Shown here piece after piece: positions 6,835-13,290 of a stretch of DNA of 13,305 bases (within the stretch, counting starts at the first letter, position 1; every line of letters starts with the position of its first letter). The notes under the pieces were generated by a model that saw only the letters and a program-made list of their open reading frames with translations, did no database searches and was not told the origin of the DNA. Source of the stretch: Planctomycetaceae bacterium (GTDB taxonomy: Bacteria > Planctomycetota > Planctomycetia > Pirellulales > Thermoguttaceae). Position numbers and translations under genes: made by a program. The stretch is taken from assembly GCA_009776995.1 (NCBI GenBank), contig WRMR01000074.1:1-13305 (forward strand), read 5' to 3'.

Positions 6835-7545
6835 ATGCTGGTAAATACTTGCTATTTATTACAAATTGTTATGTCAATCCAGCTTTATACTGGAGTTACT
6901 GACTATCTTATTGTAACTGCTACGCGATTCAAGTACAAGAGAAAGCTATCGATTTTTTCAAAACGATGGTGATAGTTTCCAAATTCTGAAATCTGAAGCG
7001 TTAAATTTCATCTCTTCGATTGAAGTCACGTAAATTCTGACGCATTGACAGTTATATTTACCGCGATGTTTTTCAAAACATGATATAAAACACATGTTTC
7101 AATCCATTCGCAAAAAAACATGTTTAATCGCATTCAAAACGAATTGTAAATCTTTGAAATTACGAGAGTTAAATTTATTGTAGTGGAATCTGATCTGCGA
7201 TTTTTTTGATTTTCAAACCATCATGTCCACCATTGTACGCAAGAACTGTAACGCTCTATGGAATCTGCACTTAGAGTGTCATACGAAAATGCTATTCGCA
7301 TTGATTTTCCAGCTTTATACGCTGTTCCGGGAGATAGAAAATCGTATGGGTTTCGTAAGGGTTTACGCCGAGATCGGCATCGAAGTATGGGTTATTTTCA
7401 GAAAATAAGGGTTTTGCGTGATTGCCAAAAACCGAAAATGATAGAGAATGACAGAGTTGTCCGAGTCGGGAAACGCCGCTGTTTTACGTGTTTTCCCTTA
7501 ATTTTAACACTCCGACAAGCACGATAGGCAATCTGAAATATCGTT
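6835..7545. other. AT-rich right end of the element, no convincing gene
   Basis: Two overlapping open frames (7223-7408 and 7258-7527, plus) have no domain, no binding site and low-complexity composition, so I do not call them. Near 7078-7130 the motif ACATG occurs three times, two of them as ACATGTTT (7092-7099 and 7118-7125) inside an imperfect 26-base direct repeat. TAAGGGTTT occurs at 7356-7364 and 7406-7414, and CGTAA-GGGT-TTACG at 7355-7368 is a small palindrome. These may be integrase or accessory-factor binding sites of the attP right arm; that is inference. Confidence 0.55.
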
Positions 7546-7590
7546 TTTCCTAAACCGTAAGTCGATGGTTCGAATCCATTCGAGGGTATT
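7546..7590 (+). repeat. attR: 3' half of tRNA-Arg(CCT), right copy
   Basis: This is the right copy of the 45-base att core, including the anticodon loop, T arm and 3' acceptor strand, with A7560 in place of G2897. There is no 5' tRNA half before it, so it is not a functional tRNA. It marks where chromosomal DNA resumes. Confidence 0.93.
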
Positions 7591-7694
7591 TTTGTTTTGA
7601 TATAACTCTATATACAACAATTGGTTGCGAAAAAAAAAAAAAAAATATATCGTTACAATAATGTTTTTTTGAAACACGTACAATGTTCGAGTGC
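7591..7694. other. Short AT-rich spacer with a long A-tract
   Basis: An uninterrupted A-tract at 7630-7645 is followed by ATATAT and then T-rich sequence. Bases 7596-7629 resemble the sequence after attL (TTGATATA, CAACA and GTTGCG in the same order, with insertions). No promoter with good -35/-10 spacing was found, though TACAAT at 7654-7659 is a -10-like hexamer. Confidence 0.4.
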
Positions 7695-8110
7695 CAACAA
7701 AGTGTCAACAAGTTATCGTGATAACGTAGCACTTTGCCATAGAGATTTCGCTTGGCAACTTCTTAACGCCTTGTGAAGCCCAGTTTTGCGACGTGAGGCG
7801 TTCTTGGCCAAAACGCGACTATTTGGTAAACCCTACAGTATTTCGCACTGTGGGGCGTGTGGGTGAATAGTGAAGCGGTGTTCGCCTTAACTCGTTGTAA
7901 AACAGTATCTTACGTTGTTCTGAATGCCATTGGCGAAGGCACCCAATTTTAAGTGAGTGCCAACGGATAAACGAGCGAATATCTTAAAGATTCGCGACGA
8001 AAGCATCTTGAAATCGGTAATAGATAAGACTTTTCCCATTGGCGCGGCGGGGACACCAACTCAAAAAGCAAAATTCTTCACGCCGCACAATGGGAAAAGT
8101 CTTATCTATT
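7695..8110. ncRNA. Candidate structured noncoding RNA region
   Basis: About 415 bases without a credible reading frame fold by eye into many local stems: CAAAGTG/CACTTTG (7698-7736) around TTAT/ATAA; TTGGC/GCCAA nested outside AACGCCT/AGGCGTT (7752-7811); CCCTACAGT/ACTGTGGGG (7831-7855, one G-U); GGCAC/GTGCC (7938-7961); GCGAAT/ATTCGC (7975-7995); and the 23-bp terminal hairpin 8019-8110. It does not match the RNase P, tmRNA, SRP or 6S signatures I know. Strand is unknown. Large ornate RNAs (such as the GOLLD and ROOL families) are known to sit near phage tRNA genes, so a tRNA-adjacent ncRNA has precedent, but I see no evidence of membership in those families. Confidence 0.35.
8019..8110. repeat. 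Perfect 23-bp inverted repeat with GC-rich inner stem
   Basis: 8019-8041 and 8088-8110 are perfect reverse complements, beginning AATAGATAAGACTTTTCCC. Inside, GCGGCG (8044-8049) pairs with CGCCGC (8081-8086) across a small internal loop, leaving a loop of 31 bases. Such perfect complementarity implies recent origin or strong selection. No T-run follows on either strand, so a simple terminator is unlikely. A tiny palindromic transposable element or a processed RNA hairpin are alternatives. Confidence 0.93.
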
Positions 8111-8338
8111 TATGGAAAACACATTAACATAGACAATAAATAATCTCGTGTGTTTTTCTTCCTAATTTCACTAAAATGTGTATTCTCTCGTCACACCAAT
8201 ACCCATCTGAAAATTTTCCTAATATTGTTTCATTAATTACGATCATTTTTATAATGTTTAACTATTTGCCTAATAAAGATTTAGAAAAATGTTAAATTGA
8301 TATTCATCTTGGAAACTACTGGTAATTGATATGTAATT
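8111..8338. other. AT-rich intergenic stretch
   Basis: Very AT-rich with no gene. It lies past the 3' ends of the minus-strand module. I see no clear terminator hairpin and nothing else to name. Confidence 0.5.
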
Positions 8339-8602
8339 CTATACTCCTGCGGAACCGGCTTGACCATCACCGTCATCCGTACTGGTCTTTCCCCAATAAA
8401 GCGACGCAACAATGCCCGCGAGTACTGCCAACACGATCACGTTCAGCGAAAACCAAGCCTCCCATTCTTCGAGTCCGAAATGGCCAATCAAATCGGTACA
8501 CAGCAGCTTCACCCCGACGTAGGCCAGGATGGCGCAAACACTGGCGGGCAAGTAGCGAAACTTTGCGAGCATGGCCATCATGACGAAATAGAGCGAACGC
8601 AT
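8339..8602 (-). pseudogene. TerC-family membrane protein, C-terminal fragment
   Basis: The 87 residues open with MRSLYFVMMAMLAKFRYL, which corresponds to the conserved LRSLYF region near the end of TerC/Alx proteins, then YLPASVCAILAYVGVKLL and WFSLNVIVLAVLAGIVASLYW, the last two membrane segments of that family (tellurite/manganese-related export and membrane metal homeostasis). TerC proteins are usually over 200 residues, so about two thirds is missing. Directly upstream the frame continues into non-TerC residues (YDGR and back), so the cut is near 8602-8612. No start signal supports translation from this ATG. I infer a remnant left when a deletion joined terC to the minus-strand gene next to it. 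Confidence 0.75.
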
Positions 8603-8799
8603 GCGGCCGTCGTACCGGTGCCAACGAAAAAACCGATGGCACCGTTCCAGAAATCCGTTGCCTCGTTGAGCGTGGGAATCGGGAGACTCGTGAGCGTCGC
8701 GCCCGAGCCGATCACGCGGTCGGGCAACACCGCTCCGGTGGTTGTCAGGTCTTTGGATGTGTAGAAAATGCCCAATTGATCAGGTGTTGGTGTGGCCAT
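8578..8799 (-). pseudogene. Unknown small-module protein, C-terminally truncated at the TerC junction
   Basis: Reading MATPTPDQLGIFYTSKDLTT at the start and a glycine-rich FFVGTGTTAA near the end, this 73-residue frame looks genuine up to about residue 66 (base 8602-8612). Its last residues (CVRSISS) are read from the TerC fragment in a different frame, so the natural C-terminus is lost. I do not recognise a family. It is the last of five minus-strand genes in a row and follows a hairpin at 8822-8889. A weak GAAAGA lies upstream of its ATG. Confidence 0.55.
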
Positions 8800-8821
8800 T
8801 ATGTTTTCTTTCAGAAAACGG

Positions 8822-8889
8822 CTTCGGACTTCAGGATTCGGGCTTCAGGTTTTACGTATGTCCTGAAGCCCGAAGTCCGGAGTCTGAAG
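8822..8889. repeat. Inverted repeat of CTTCGGGCTTCAGG type between two minus-strand genes
   Basis: 8822-8849 and 8862-8889 are reverse complements at 23 of 28 positions, with a perfect 13-base inner part (16-28) around a 12-base loop. The arms are built from CTTCGGACTTCAGG-like units, the kind of intergenic repeat that occurs in many copies in some genomes. It includes the last codons and stop of the gene at 8852-9463. It may act as a terminator or transcript stabiliser on either strand; there is no T-run. Confidence 0.85.
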
Positions 8890-9463
8890 TCTCAAGTTGA
8901 AATTGATATTTGCCGTTAGGCTGTTTTGTGATCGTGAGTTCCGGCACAGGCGGCAGATCGGTTGCATGGTATTTGACCAGTTCGCCGGTATTGATGGACT
9001 CGTTGTTATACTTGTCGAGCGACTCGACCCGAAACCAGTACCAGTGGCCGTTCTTGCCGTTGAGGATAACGGGCGAGTTGATCTCCATGCGGTCAATGCC
9101 CGGTCGTGCGTTGACCTCGCTGACCATCGCCTCATCGCCCGTTGCGAAGTCGCCGTGATAAACCCGGTATTTTTTCGCTTCCTCCACAGGGTTCCACGAG
9201 AGCAAAGGTTTGGTTTGCGGCATCTCTTCGCACGAATTTGGGATCAATTCCAAATCATCGAACTCATGAATTTCAATGACCGCCGTCGTGCCCTGCACAA
9301 ACGGGATGGTGATGGATCGTTCGATTGTCATGGGCATGAACGGCCCAATGGCGTATTTGCCGTTGATGAAAATCCATGATTGCATCTCTTCAGAGTCGCT
9401 CGACCATGAAACCACGCACTGGGTTTCGTTCTTGGTGCGAAGTGAAAAATGGTCAATCAGCAT
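8852..9463 (-). CDS. Fibronectin type III-like protein, hypothetical
   Basis: The 203-residue product has no signal peptide or membrane segment. A fibronectin type III-like segment lies at about residues 87-165 (PLLSWNPVEEAKKYRVYHG, then HWYWFRVESLDKYNNES), where the W and Y-R-V-Y pattern is typical of that fold; before it is a beta-rich part of unknown type. The ATG at 9463 is chosen over an upstream start at 9487 because AAGGGG (9471-9476) sits 7 bases before it and it overlaps the previous gene's stop by 11 bases, as in coupled translation. The final residues SDSGLRASGHT are encoded inside the inverted repeat at 8822-8889, so the natural C-terminus may have been replaced. Tail or surface-binding proteins often carry such domains, but the role here is unknown. 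Confidence 0.75.
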   Translation of the reverse strand: MLIDHFSLRTKNETQCVVSWSSDSEEMQSWIFINGKYAIGPFMPMTIERSITIPFVQGTTAVIEIHEFDDLELIPNSCEEMPQTKPLLSWNPVEEAKKYRVYHGDFATGDEAMVSEVNARPGIDRMEINSPVILNGKNGHWYWFRVESLDKYNNESINTGELVKYHATDLPPVPELTITKQPNGKYQFQLETSDSGLRASGHT

Positions 9464-10496
9464 TGATGTTCCCCTTGACGTTGGCAAGTTCCTGTGCGAT
9501 GATCTCCCAGTCAGGGATGATGTTGGCCGTTTGATATGCTTTCCGTGCCTTGCGTATCAAACGAAACAGCGCGTCCCAGTCCTGGCTTTCCTCTTCGGCC
9601 TCATGCAGGTGACCGATCAAACGGAGGTGCCAGGCATAGCCTGCATGAATCTCCGAGAGAATGACCATCGCCGCACCGAGATGTTTTTCGACACACTCCA
9701 AACAACCGGGACGCGAGGCAGGTTCAGGATTTTGCGAACCACGTTTTTTACAACGACAGGTACGAACTTTTTGCGTGACCATGTTGTCATCGGGTTGTGA
9801 CGTCAGGATACGACAGCTCGTGGTCGTTATTCGTTCCGCCTTGCGTATTCGCCTGTTTTCAAAATGCCCGCCTGTTTGAATCGTATCGATAACTTCATCG
9901 CCATAGATCGTGCATTTATAGGCGGGTTTGCCGTCGCATGCGATCAAGTGCTGATCGCCTGTAGTGACATCGTATTCGACGGTAAACAGCGAGTCCGTTT
10001 CATTGATCCACGCTCCCGAAACAAGCAGCTTGTCAGGATTGTCGGCACGATAGGCCACGCGGTAAATATACATGCCCGGCATGCCGATTGTGCGATCAAG
10101 ATTACGGTCATGGATGGTAAAGCGGTCAAAGAGTTCCGCCGTGACCAAGCGATCCTGATAAATAAATCCAGCCCGTGTCGGACGTATGGCGACGGGTCTT
10201 GACAAGGTAGCAAGCGTCGTGCCGTCCATGCGATACAAGTGATACATTATGCTGTCGAATGAGCCACCTGCAATGAATGTGACATGCCAGCCGGTTTCGT
10301 CCTGCCATGCAGTGGGTGAGCATTCCACCATATCAGGTGACAGGCCGGTCTCAATTCGTTGCGGTTCGCCGTCATTGACGGAGACGTGCAGTTTCCAGAC
10401 ATTGTTGCCATCCGCAAGGCAGAAAAACAAAATGCGGTTGCCTTCGCCGTCAACCATCAAAAACGGCATGTGGGATTGTGTGTTGTCAAAATTCAT
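9453..10496 (-). CDS. Beta-rich N-terminus plus Cys/His C-terminal domain, hypothetical
   Basis: The 347-residue product has a beta-propeller-like N-terminal part (about residues 10-215, with repeated short strands such as GWHVTFIAGG and MYIYRVAYRADN). After a basic linker, C247-x-C249 and C265-x-x-C268 with H272 form a probable zinc site, then GAAMVILSEIHAGYAWHLRLIGHLHEAEEES (H296 and H298) and a helical tail. I recall similar C-x2-C-x3-H and HL-x-EAE blocks in proteins of phage-like regions, but cannot name a family. The ATG at 10496 is preferred to a TTG three bases earlier. It overlaps the next gene's start by 11 bases and starts 12 bases after the previous gene's stop. Confidence 0.72.
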   Translation of the reverse strand: MNFDNTQSHMPFLMVDGEGNRILFFCLADGNNVWKLHVSVNDGEPQRIETGLSPDMVECSPTAWQDETGWHVTFIAGGSFDSIMYHLYRMDGTTLATLSRPVAIRPTRAGFIYQDRLVTAELFDRFTIHDRNLDRTIGMPGMYIYRVAYRADNPDKLLVSGAWINETDSLFTVEYDVTTGDQHLIACDGKPAYKCTIYGDEVIDTIQTGGHFENRRIRKAERITTTSCRILTSQPDDNMVTQKVRTCRCKKRGSQNPEPASRPGCLECVEKHLGAAMVILSEIHAGYAWHLRLIGHLHEAEEESQDWDALFRLIRKARKAYQTANIIPDWEIIAQELANVKGNINAD

Positions 10497-10508
10497 CAAT
10501 ATTCCAGT

Positions 10509-10916
10509 CTAAAGTGATGGCCATTCGATATTGCCGTTTTCGTCCTCGCAACCGATTTGCAATTCCATGTAGCCGTTGTACGAATAGCTGGTGCGAAACT
10601 GGTTGGGCAAGGCCACCAGCTCGCGTTCGTCGTTGATCGTGCCGAAGCCGTATTGCAGGCGGTAACTGCGTTCGATGATACGCCAGTGCGTTGAGAGTTT
10701 TTTGGCAATGCCCGGCCTCTGATACGGCGTCAAGTCCCAAACCGGTTCCTGGCTGTTGGTCGTCTTGCGGGCAAGCACGTAAGGCTTGCAATCGCCGCCG
10801 CAACACGTTGTGCATTCGCCGTCCTTGTTATAGGCGGCGATCATACCGCCCTTCAAAACGCCGATGTAGCCTTTGGCCAGCAGCGTGATTTTGCCACGAT
10901 CATTCTTGTCAGACAT
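10509..10916 (-). CDS. Small Cys-cluster protein, hypothetical
   Basis: A 135-residue soluble protein. A cluster ECTTCCGGDC at about residues 34-43 (C35, C38, C39, C43) suggests a metal or disulphide site, and the rest is beta-rich (ITLLAKGYIGVLKGG near the start, FRTSYSYNGYMELQIG near the end). I do not recognise it. The ATG at 10916 is preceded by an excellent ribosome binding site, AGGAGGACGAGG, that lies in the acidic tail codons of the upstream gene, with which it overlaps by 8 bases. The overlap places it in the same operon. Confidence 0.7.
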   Translation of the reverse strand: MSDKNDRGKITLLAKGYIGVLKGGMIAAYNKDGECTTCCGGDCKPYVLARKTTNSQEPVWDLTPYQRPGIAKKLSTHWRIIERSYRLQYGFGTINDERELVALPNQFRTSYSYNGYMELQIGCEDENGNIEWPSL

Positions 10917-11733
10917 CCTCGTCCTCCTCCTCGACGCATGAACTCAAAACAAAAGTCTCATTGATCCAGCCGACAACCAGTTGATTCTCATTGTCATAAT
11001 GGGCATAACCGAAGATTGCCTGTGTCATTTTGCCTATCGCCGGTCGTCGCCACTGGTGTGGCTTTGCCGTCGGGTCAATGTCTTTTTCAAGTGATTCATC
11101 CGTCAGGGCATGGCTGACGTCATAACGCCATGTCGTTGCCGTTTTCTCATCGCCCTCTTCACCGCCCGACTTTTTCAATACGACCGGGAATAACGTTGCC
11201 ACGTCACCGTGTCCGATACGGATCAATGCCCACTTGGGGCCGGTGCCGCCTTCAATCCACAAGATCGAGGCACCACCGGTTGAGCCGCCGGTAAAATCAT
11301 ACGTGTAGCCCTCTTCAATCTCACAGGCCTTGGGCTGGGATGACGAACTCTCAACATACACCCGCGCAACGGTCATGCCGGAGACACACGCCCGAACCAC
11401 GCAACCCGGTGCCGCCGGTTCCTGCACGACAACGAACTTGCCCTTGTGCCGTTCCATGGGAGTAACGCCTCGCAGTACCGGCGTCTGCTGAAATGCGTCC
11501 GGCTCGTTGCGCGGGTCAAAGGCCGGGCCGTCAATACCCAGTATCTCGAACTGCTCCAGTGGATAGCCGGTCTCGTTGCGCACCAGAACGTGATGACTTT
11601 GCTCACTGCGCACAGGCGATGGCTTGCTCTGCGACCGCATGTTGGCAACAGCCGCGTCCAGCATGGCGTTGTAGGCCGTCGCCGGAATAATAAGCGGGTC
11701 GCCGCTCTTGACTTTACGAAAAGCATCTGTCAT
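10909..11733 (-). CDS. Hypothetical protein of the MTDAFRKVKSGDP type, first gene of the module
   Basis: The 274-residue product begins MTDAFRKVKSGDPLIIPATA and goes on with VRNETGYPLEQFEILGIDGP (about residues 51-70), then short beta-rich segments with few charged patches, ending in an acidic tail (EEEDEDV). The opening and the RNETGYPLEQFEILG block are ones I associate with planctomycete proteins encoded in phage-like or secretion-like clusters; the function is unknown. No signal peptide or membrane segment is present. No purine-rich ribosome binding site precedes the ATG at 11733, which is not unusual in this group. It is the first gene of a run of overlapping genes that ends near 8600. 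Confidence 0.75.
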   Translation of the reverse strand: MTDAFRKVKSGDPLIIPATAYNAMLDAAVANMRSQSKPSPVRSEQSHHVLVRNETGYPLEQFEILGIDGPAFDPRNEPDAFQQTPVLRGVTPMERHKGKFVVVQEPAAPGCVVRACVSGMTVARVYVESSSSQPKACEIEEGYTYDFTGGSTGGASILWIEGGTGPKWALIRIGHGDVATLFPVVLKKSGGEEGDEKTATTWRYDVSHALTDESLEKDIDPTAKPHQWRRPAIGKMTQAIFGYAHYDNENQLVVGWINETFVLSSCVEEEDEDV

Positions 11734-11933
11734 AAGAAAAGGGATTGGTTTTGAAATAACGTAAGACAGGGCAATTTGGGCAAGTTTTCAAAATCAAAAA
11801 TCATGCCATCGAAACATGACCCGTTCGCAGTGTAACTGCTTGTGAAAAAACAATTTATCGCAATATAACACCAAAATTTCTAAAATTCTGAAAAATATTT
11901 AAATCCAGAAATGGCAAGTAATCGTCTTTACTT

Positions 11934-11962
11934 TTGACAGGTTCGGTATTCGGCAAGATGAT
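11934..11962 (+). promoter_or_regulatory. Candidate promoter of the VWA gene
   Basis: TTGACA at 11934-11939 is a perfect -35 hexamer; GATGAT at 11957-11962 matches TATAAT at 4 of 6 positions with a 17-base spacer. If real, transcription would start about 40 bases before the ATG at 12011. The -10 region falls inside the loop of the hairpin at 11951-11972, which is odd. Confidence 0.35.
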
Positions 11963-11978
11963 AAAATTGCCGGTTTTT
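11951..11978 (+). terminator. Terminator-like hairpin with T-run just upstream of the VWA gene
   Basis: CGGCAA (11951-11956) and TTGCCG (11967-11972) pair around a 10-base loop and are followed by G and six Ts (11974-11979 region). It would end plus-strand transcripts 30 bases before the VWA gene, so it could be an attenuator, or a terminator of a transcript from the AT-rich spacer. The six-pair stem makes it modest. Confidence 0.4.
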
Positions 11979-12010
11979 TGATTTTCACCACCAATATGGG
12001 AGAGAGAATT

Positions 12011-13141
12011 ATGCGTAATGTCAAAATCATTGTTTGTGCCGTATCACTTGCAGTATTATGGGGGTTGGTCAATCATGCCGATGAATCCAAGTCGGCGGAC
12101 AACCCGAAAGTGCAGATCGCACTTTTGCTTGATACCAGTAACAGCATGGATGGCTTAATCAATCAGGCAAAATCACAGCTTTGGGAAATTGTGAATGATT
12201 TCGCAACGGCAAAGCAAAATGGAAAAACCCCCGATCTTGAAGTCGCTCTTTATCACTACGGCAACAGTTCGCTTTCCAAAGAATCGAATTACATCGAACA
12301 GTTGACTCCGTTCACCGACAACCTTGATCTGGTTTCCGAAAAACTGTTTGCGTTGAAAACAAACGGTGGATTGGAATATTGCGGGGCGGTCATTCAACGG
12401 GCGGTTCAGGATTTGAAATGGTCGGAGCGACCGGACGATTTGCGATTGATCTTTATCGCCGGAAACGAGCCGTTCACGCAAGGGCCACTCTCGTATGCCG
12501 ACGCCTGCAAGGAGGCCGTTGAAATGTATATCGTTATCAATACGATTCATTGCGGCGATGAACAAACAGGAATTGCAACCAAGTGGAAGGACGGTGCCTT
12601 GTTGACCGACGGGAAATACCTCGTCATCAATCAAAATGAAGCGGTTGTCAGCATTACGGCCCCCCAGGACAAACGTCTCGCCGAATTAAACAGTGCATTG
12701 AACGCGACCTATATTCCGTATGGCAGACTTGGCCTGGCGGAACAGGCGAATCAGGCGGCACAGGATTCCAACAGTGCCGGAACCAGAATGCTTGCTGCCC
12801 GCGTGGCAACCAAAGCAAGCGGCTTTTATCGCAACAGCGGCTGGGACTTGGTTGACGCATCGAAAGAACAGGAATTCGACCTTGCCAAAATCGAGAAATC
12901 GGAGTTGCCGGAAAACATGCAAAAAATGACGCTTGCGGAGCAAAAATCCTACATTGCCCAACAGTCGGAACAGCGTAAAAAAATTCAGGAGGAAATCGCC
13001 GGTCTTTCCAAAGAACGCGATGCCTTTATCACGGCGGAAATGAAAAAACAAAGCCTCGGCAAGGAACAATCGCTCGGAAATGTCATGCGCAGTTCCATTC
13101 GCGCTCAAGCCGCTGCGAAGAGTTTTCAATATAGCAAATGA
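12011..13141 (+). CDS. Secreted VWA-domain protein with C-terminal coiled coil
   Basis: The 376-residue product has a signal peptide-like start (positive RNVK, then a hydrophobic core to about residue 20, then a polar HADESKSAD). A von Willebrand factor A domain follows at about residues 34-220, with the metal-ion-dependent adhesion site DTSNSM (D41, S43, S45) and a later TNGG near 117 and FIAGNEPF (149-155, where Asn replaces the usual Asp). The last 120 residues, from about 285, are charged and probably coiled coil. It likely acts in the cell envelope as an adhesion or partner-binding protein; the ligand is unknown. The ATG at 12011 is preceded by GGGAGAG (11998-12004), giving better support than an upstream ATG at 11978. 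The C-terminal tail RAQAAAKSFQYSK reaches the stop at 13139-13141. Confidence 0.85.
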   Translation: MRNVKIIVCAVSLAVLWGLVNHADESKSADNPKVQIALLLDTSNSMDGLINQAKSQLWEIVNDFATAKQNGKTPDLEVALYHYGNSSLSKESNYIEQLTPFTDNLDLVSEKLFALKTNGGLEYCGAVIQRAVQDLKWSERPDDLRLIFIAGNEPFTQGPLSYADACKEAVEMYIVINTIHCGDEQTGIATKWKDGALLTDGKYLVINQNEAVVSITAPQDKRLAELNSALNATYIPYGRLGLAEQANQAAQDSNSAGTRMLAARVATKASGFYRNSGWDLVDASKEQEFDLAKIEKSELPENMQKMTLAEQKSYIAQQSEQRKKIQEEIAGLSKERDAFITAEMKKQSLGKEQSLGNVMRSSIRAQAAAKSFQYSK

Positions 13142-13146
13142 TTGCT

Positions 13147-13290
13147 TTACCATCCTATTCCCAATGACGCAAAATTAAGATAGGGATAAACCTGCTCGAC
13201 ATAAACACCGACGGGTCGTTTGACGAGTGAACCGGCGTTGTTGTCAGTCTGGTCTTCATAACGTACCCAAACGTATGCCCAGCCGGGCTT
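13147..13290 (-). pseudogene. 3' end of an unrecognised gene, open frame blocked by a stop at 13291-13293
   Basis: Read on the minus strand, 47 codons from 13290 to the stop TAA at 13147-13149 give a protein-like sequence: KPGWAYVWVRYEDQTDN, then GSLVKRPVGVYVEQVYPYLN, ending GIGW. There is no start codon, and a TGA lies directly upstream in frame (13291-13293), while another frame reads SAPSESPAG across the same place. A frameshift at about 13285-13293, or a sequencing error at the window edge, would explain this. It converges with the VWA gene, whose stop is 5 bases away. The family is not recognised. Confidence 0.45.

Larger units (their letters stand above)
2883..7590. mobile_element. Degenerate tRNA-Arg-integrated element (P4/satellite-like remnant)
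   Basis: The element is bounded by a 45-bp direct repeat of the tRNA 3' half, with core-to-core spacing of 4663 bases. Just inside the left end is a tyrosine integrase reading away from the tRNA, followed by a D5-type primase/helicase. Int plus D5 primase integrated at a tRNA 3' end is the established plan of P4-like satellites and related genomic islands. Here the integrase lacks its C-terminus and the primase its N-terminus, so the element cannot excise or replicate by itself. A GYF/zinc-ribbon/TM2 gene and several palindromes make up the rest. There are no capsid, packaging or conjugation genes, so the element must have been a satellite, a minimal island, or a larger one that shrank. Confidence 0.88.
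11734..12010. other. Divergent intergenic region between the minus-strand module and the VWA gene
   Basis: AT-rich, 277 bases, holding the presumed promoters of both directions. The plus-strand side is described separately. On the minus side I see no obvious hexamer pair close to 11733, and the minus-strand start has no ribosome binding site. Confidence 0.5.

Noticed and set aside
6878..7320. 13-base direct repeat TCCAGCTTTATAC at 6878-6890 and 7308-7320
   Set aside because: One such 13-base match is expected by chance in a window of this length, and nothing lies around it to give it meaning.
7223..7527. Two overlapping small plus-strand frames in the element's right end
   Set aside because: No ribosome binding site, no domain, low-complexity and basic composition; more likely non-coding.
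2883..7590. A group I or II intron splitting tRNA-Arg(CCT) in the anticodon loop
   Set aside because: The left copy is a complete tRNA and 45 bases are duplicated at the right end. Introns do not duplicate their exon, whereas tRNA-targeting integrases do.
2930..7773. 12-base repeat CTTAACGCCTTG at 2930-2941 and 7762-7773
   Set aside because: Several 12-base matches are expected by chance in 13 kb. I keep only the longer flank likeness after the att sites as a low finding.
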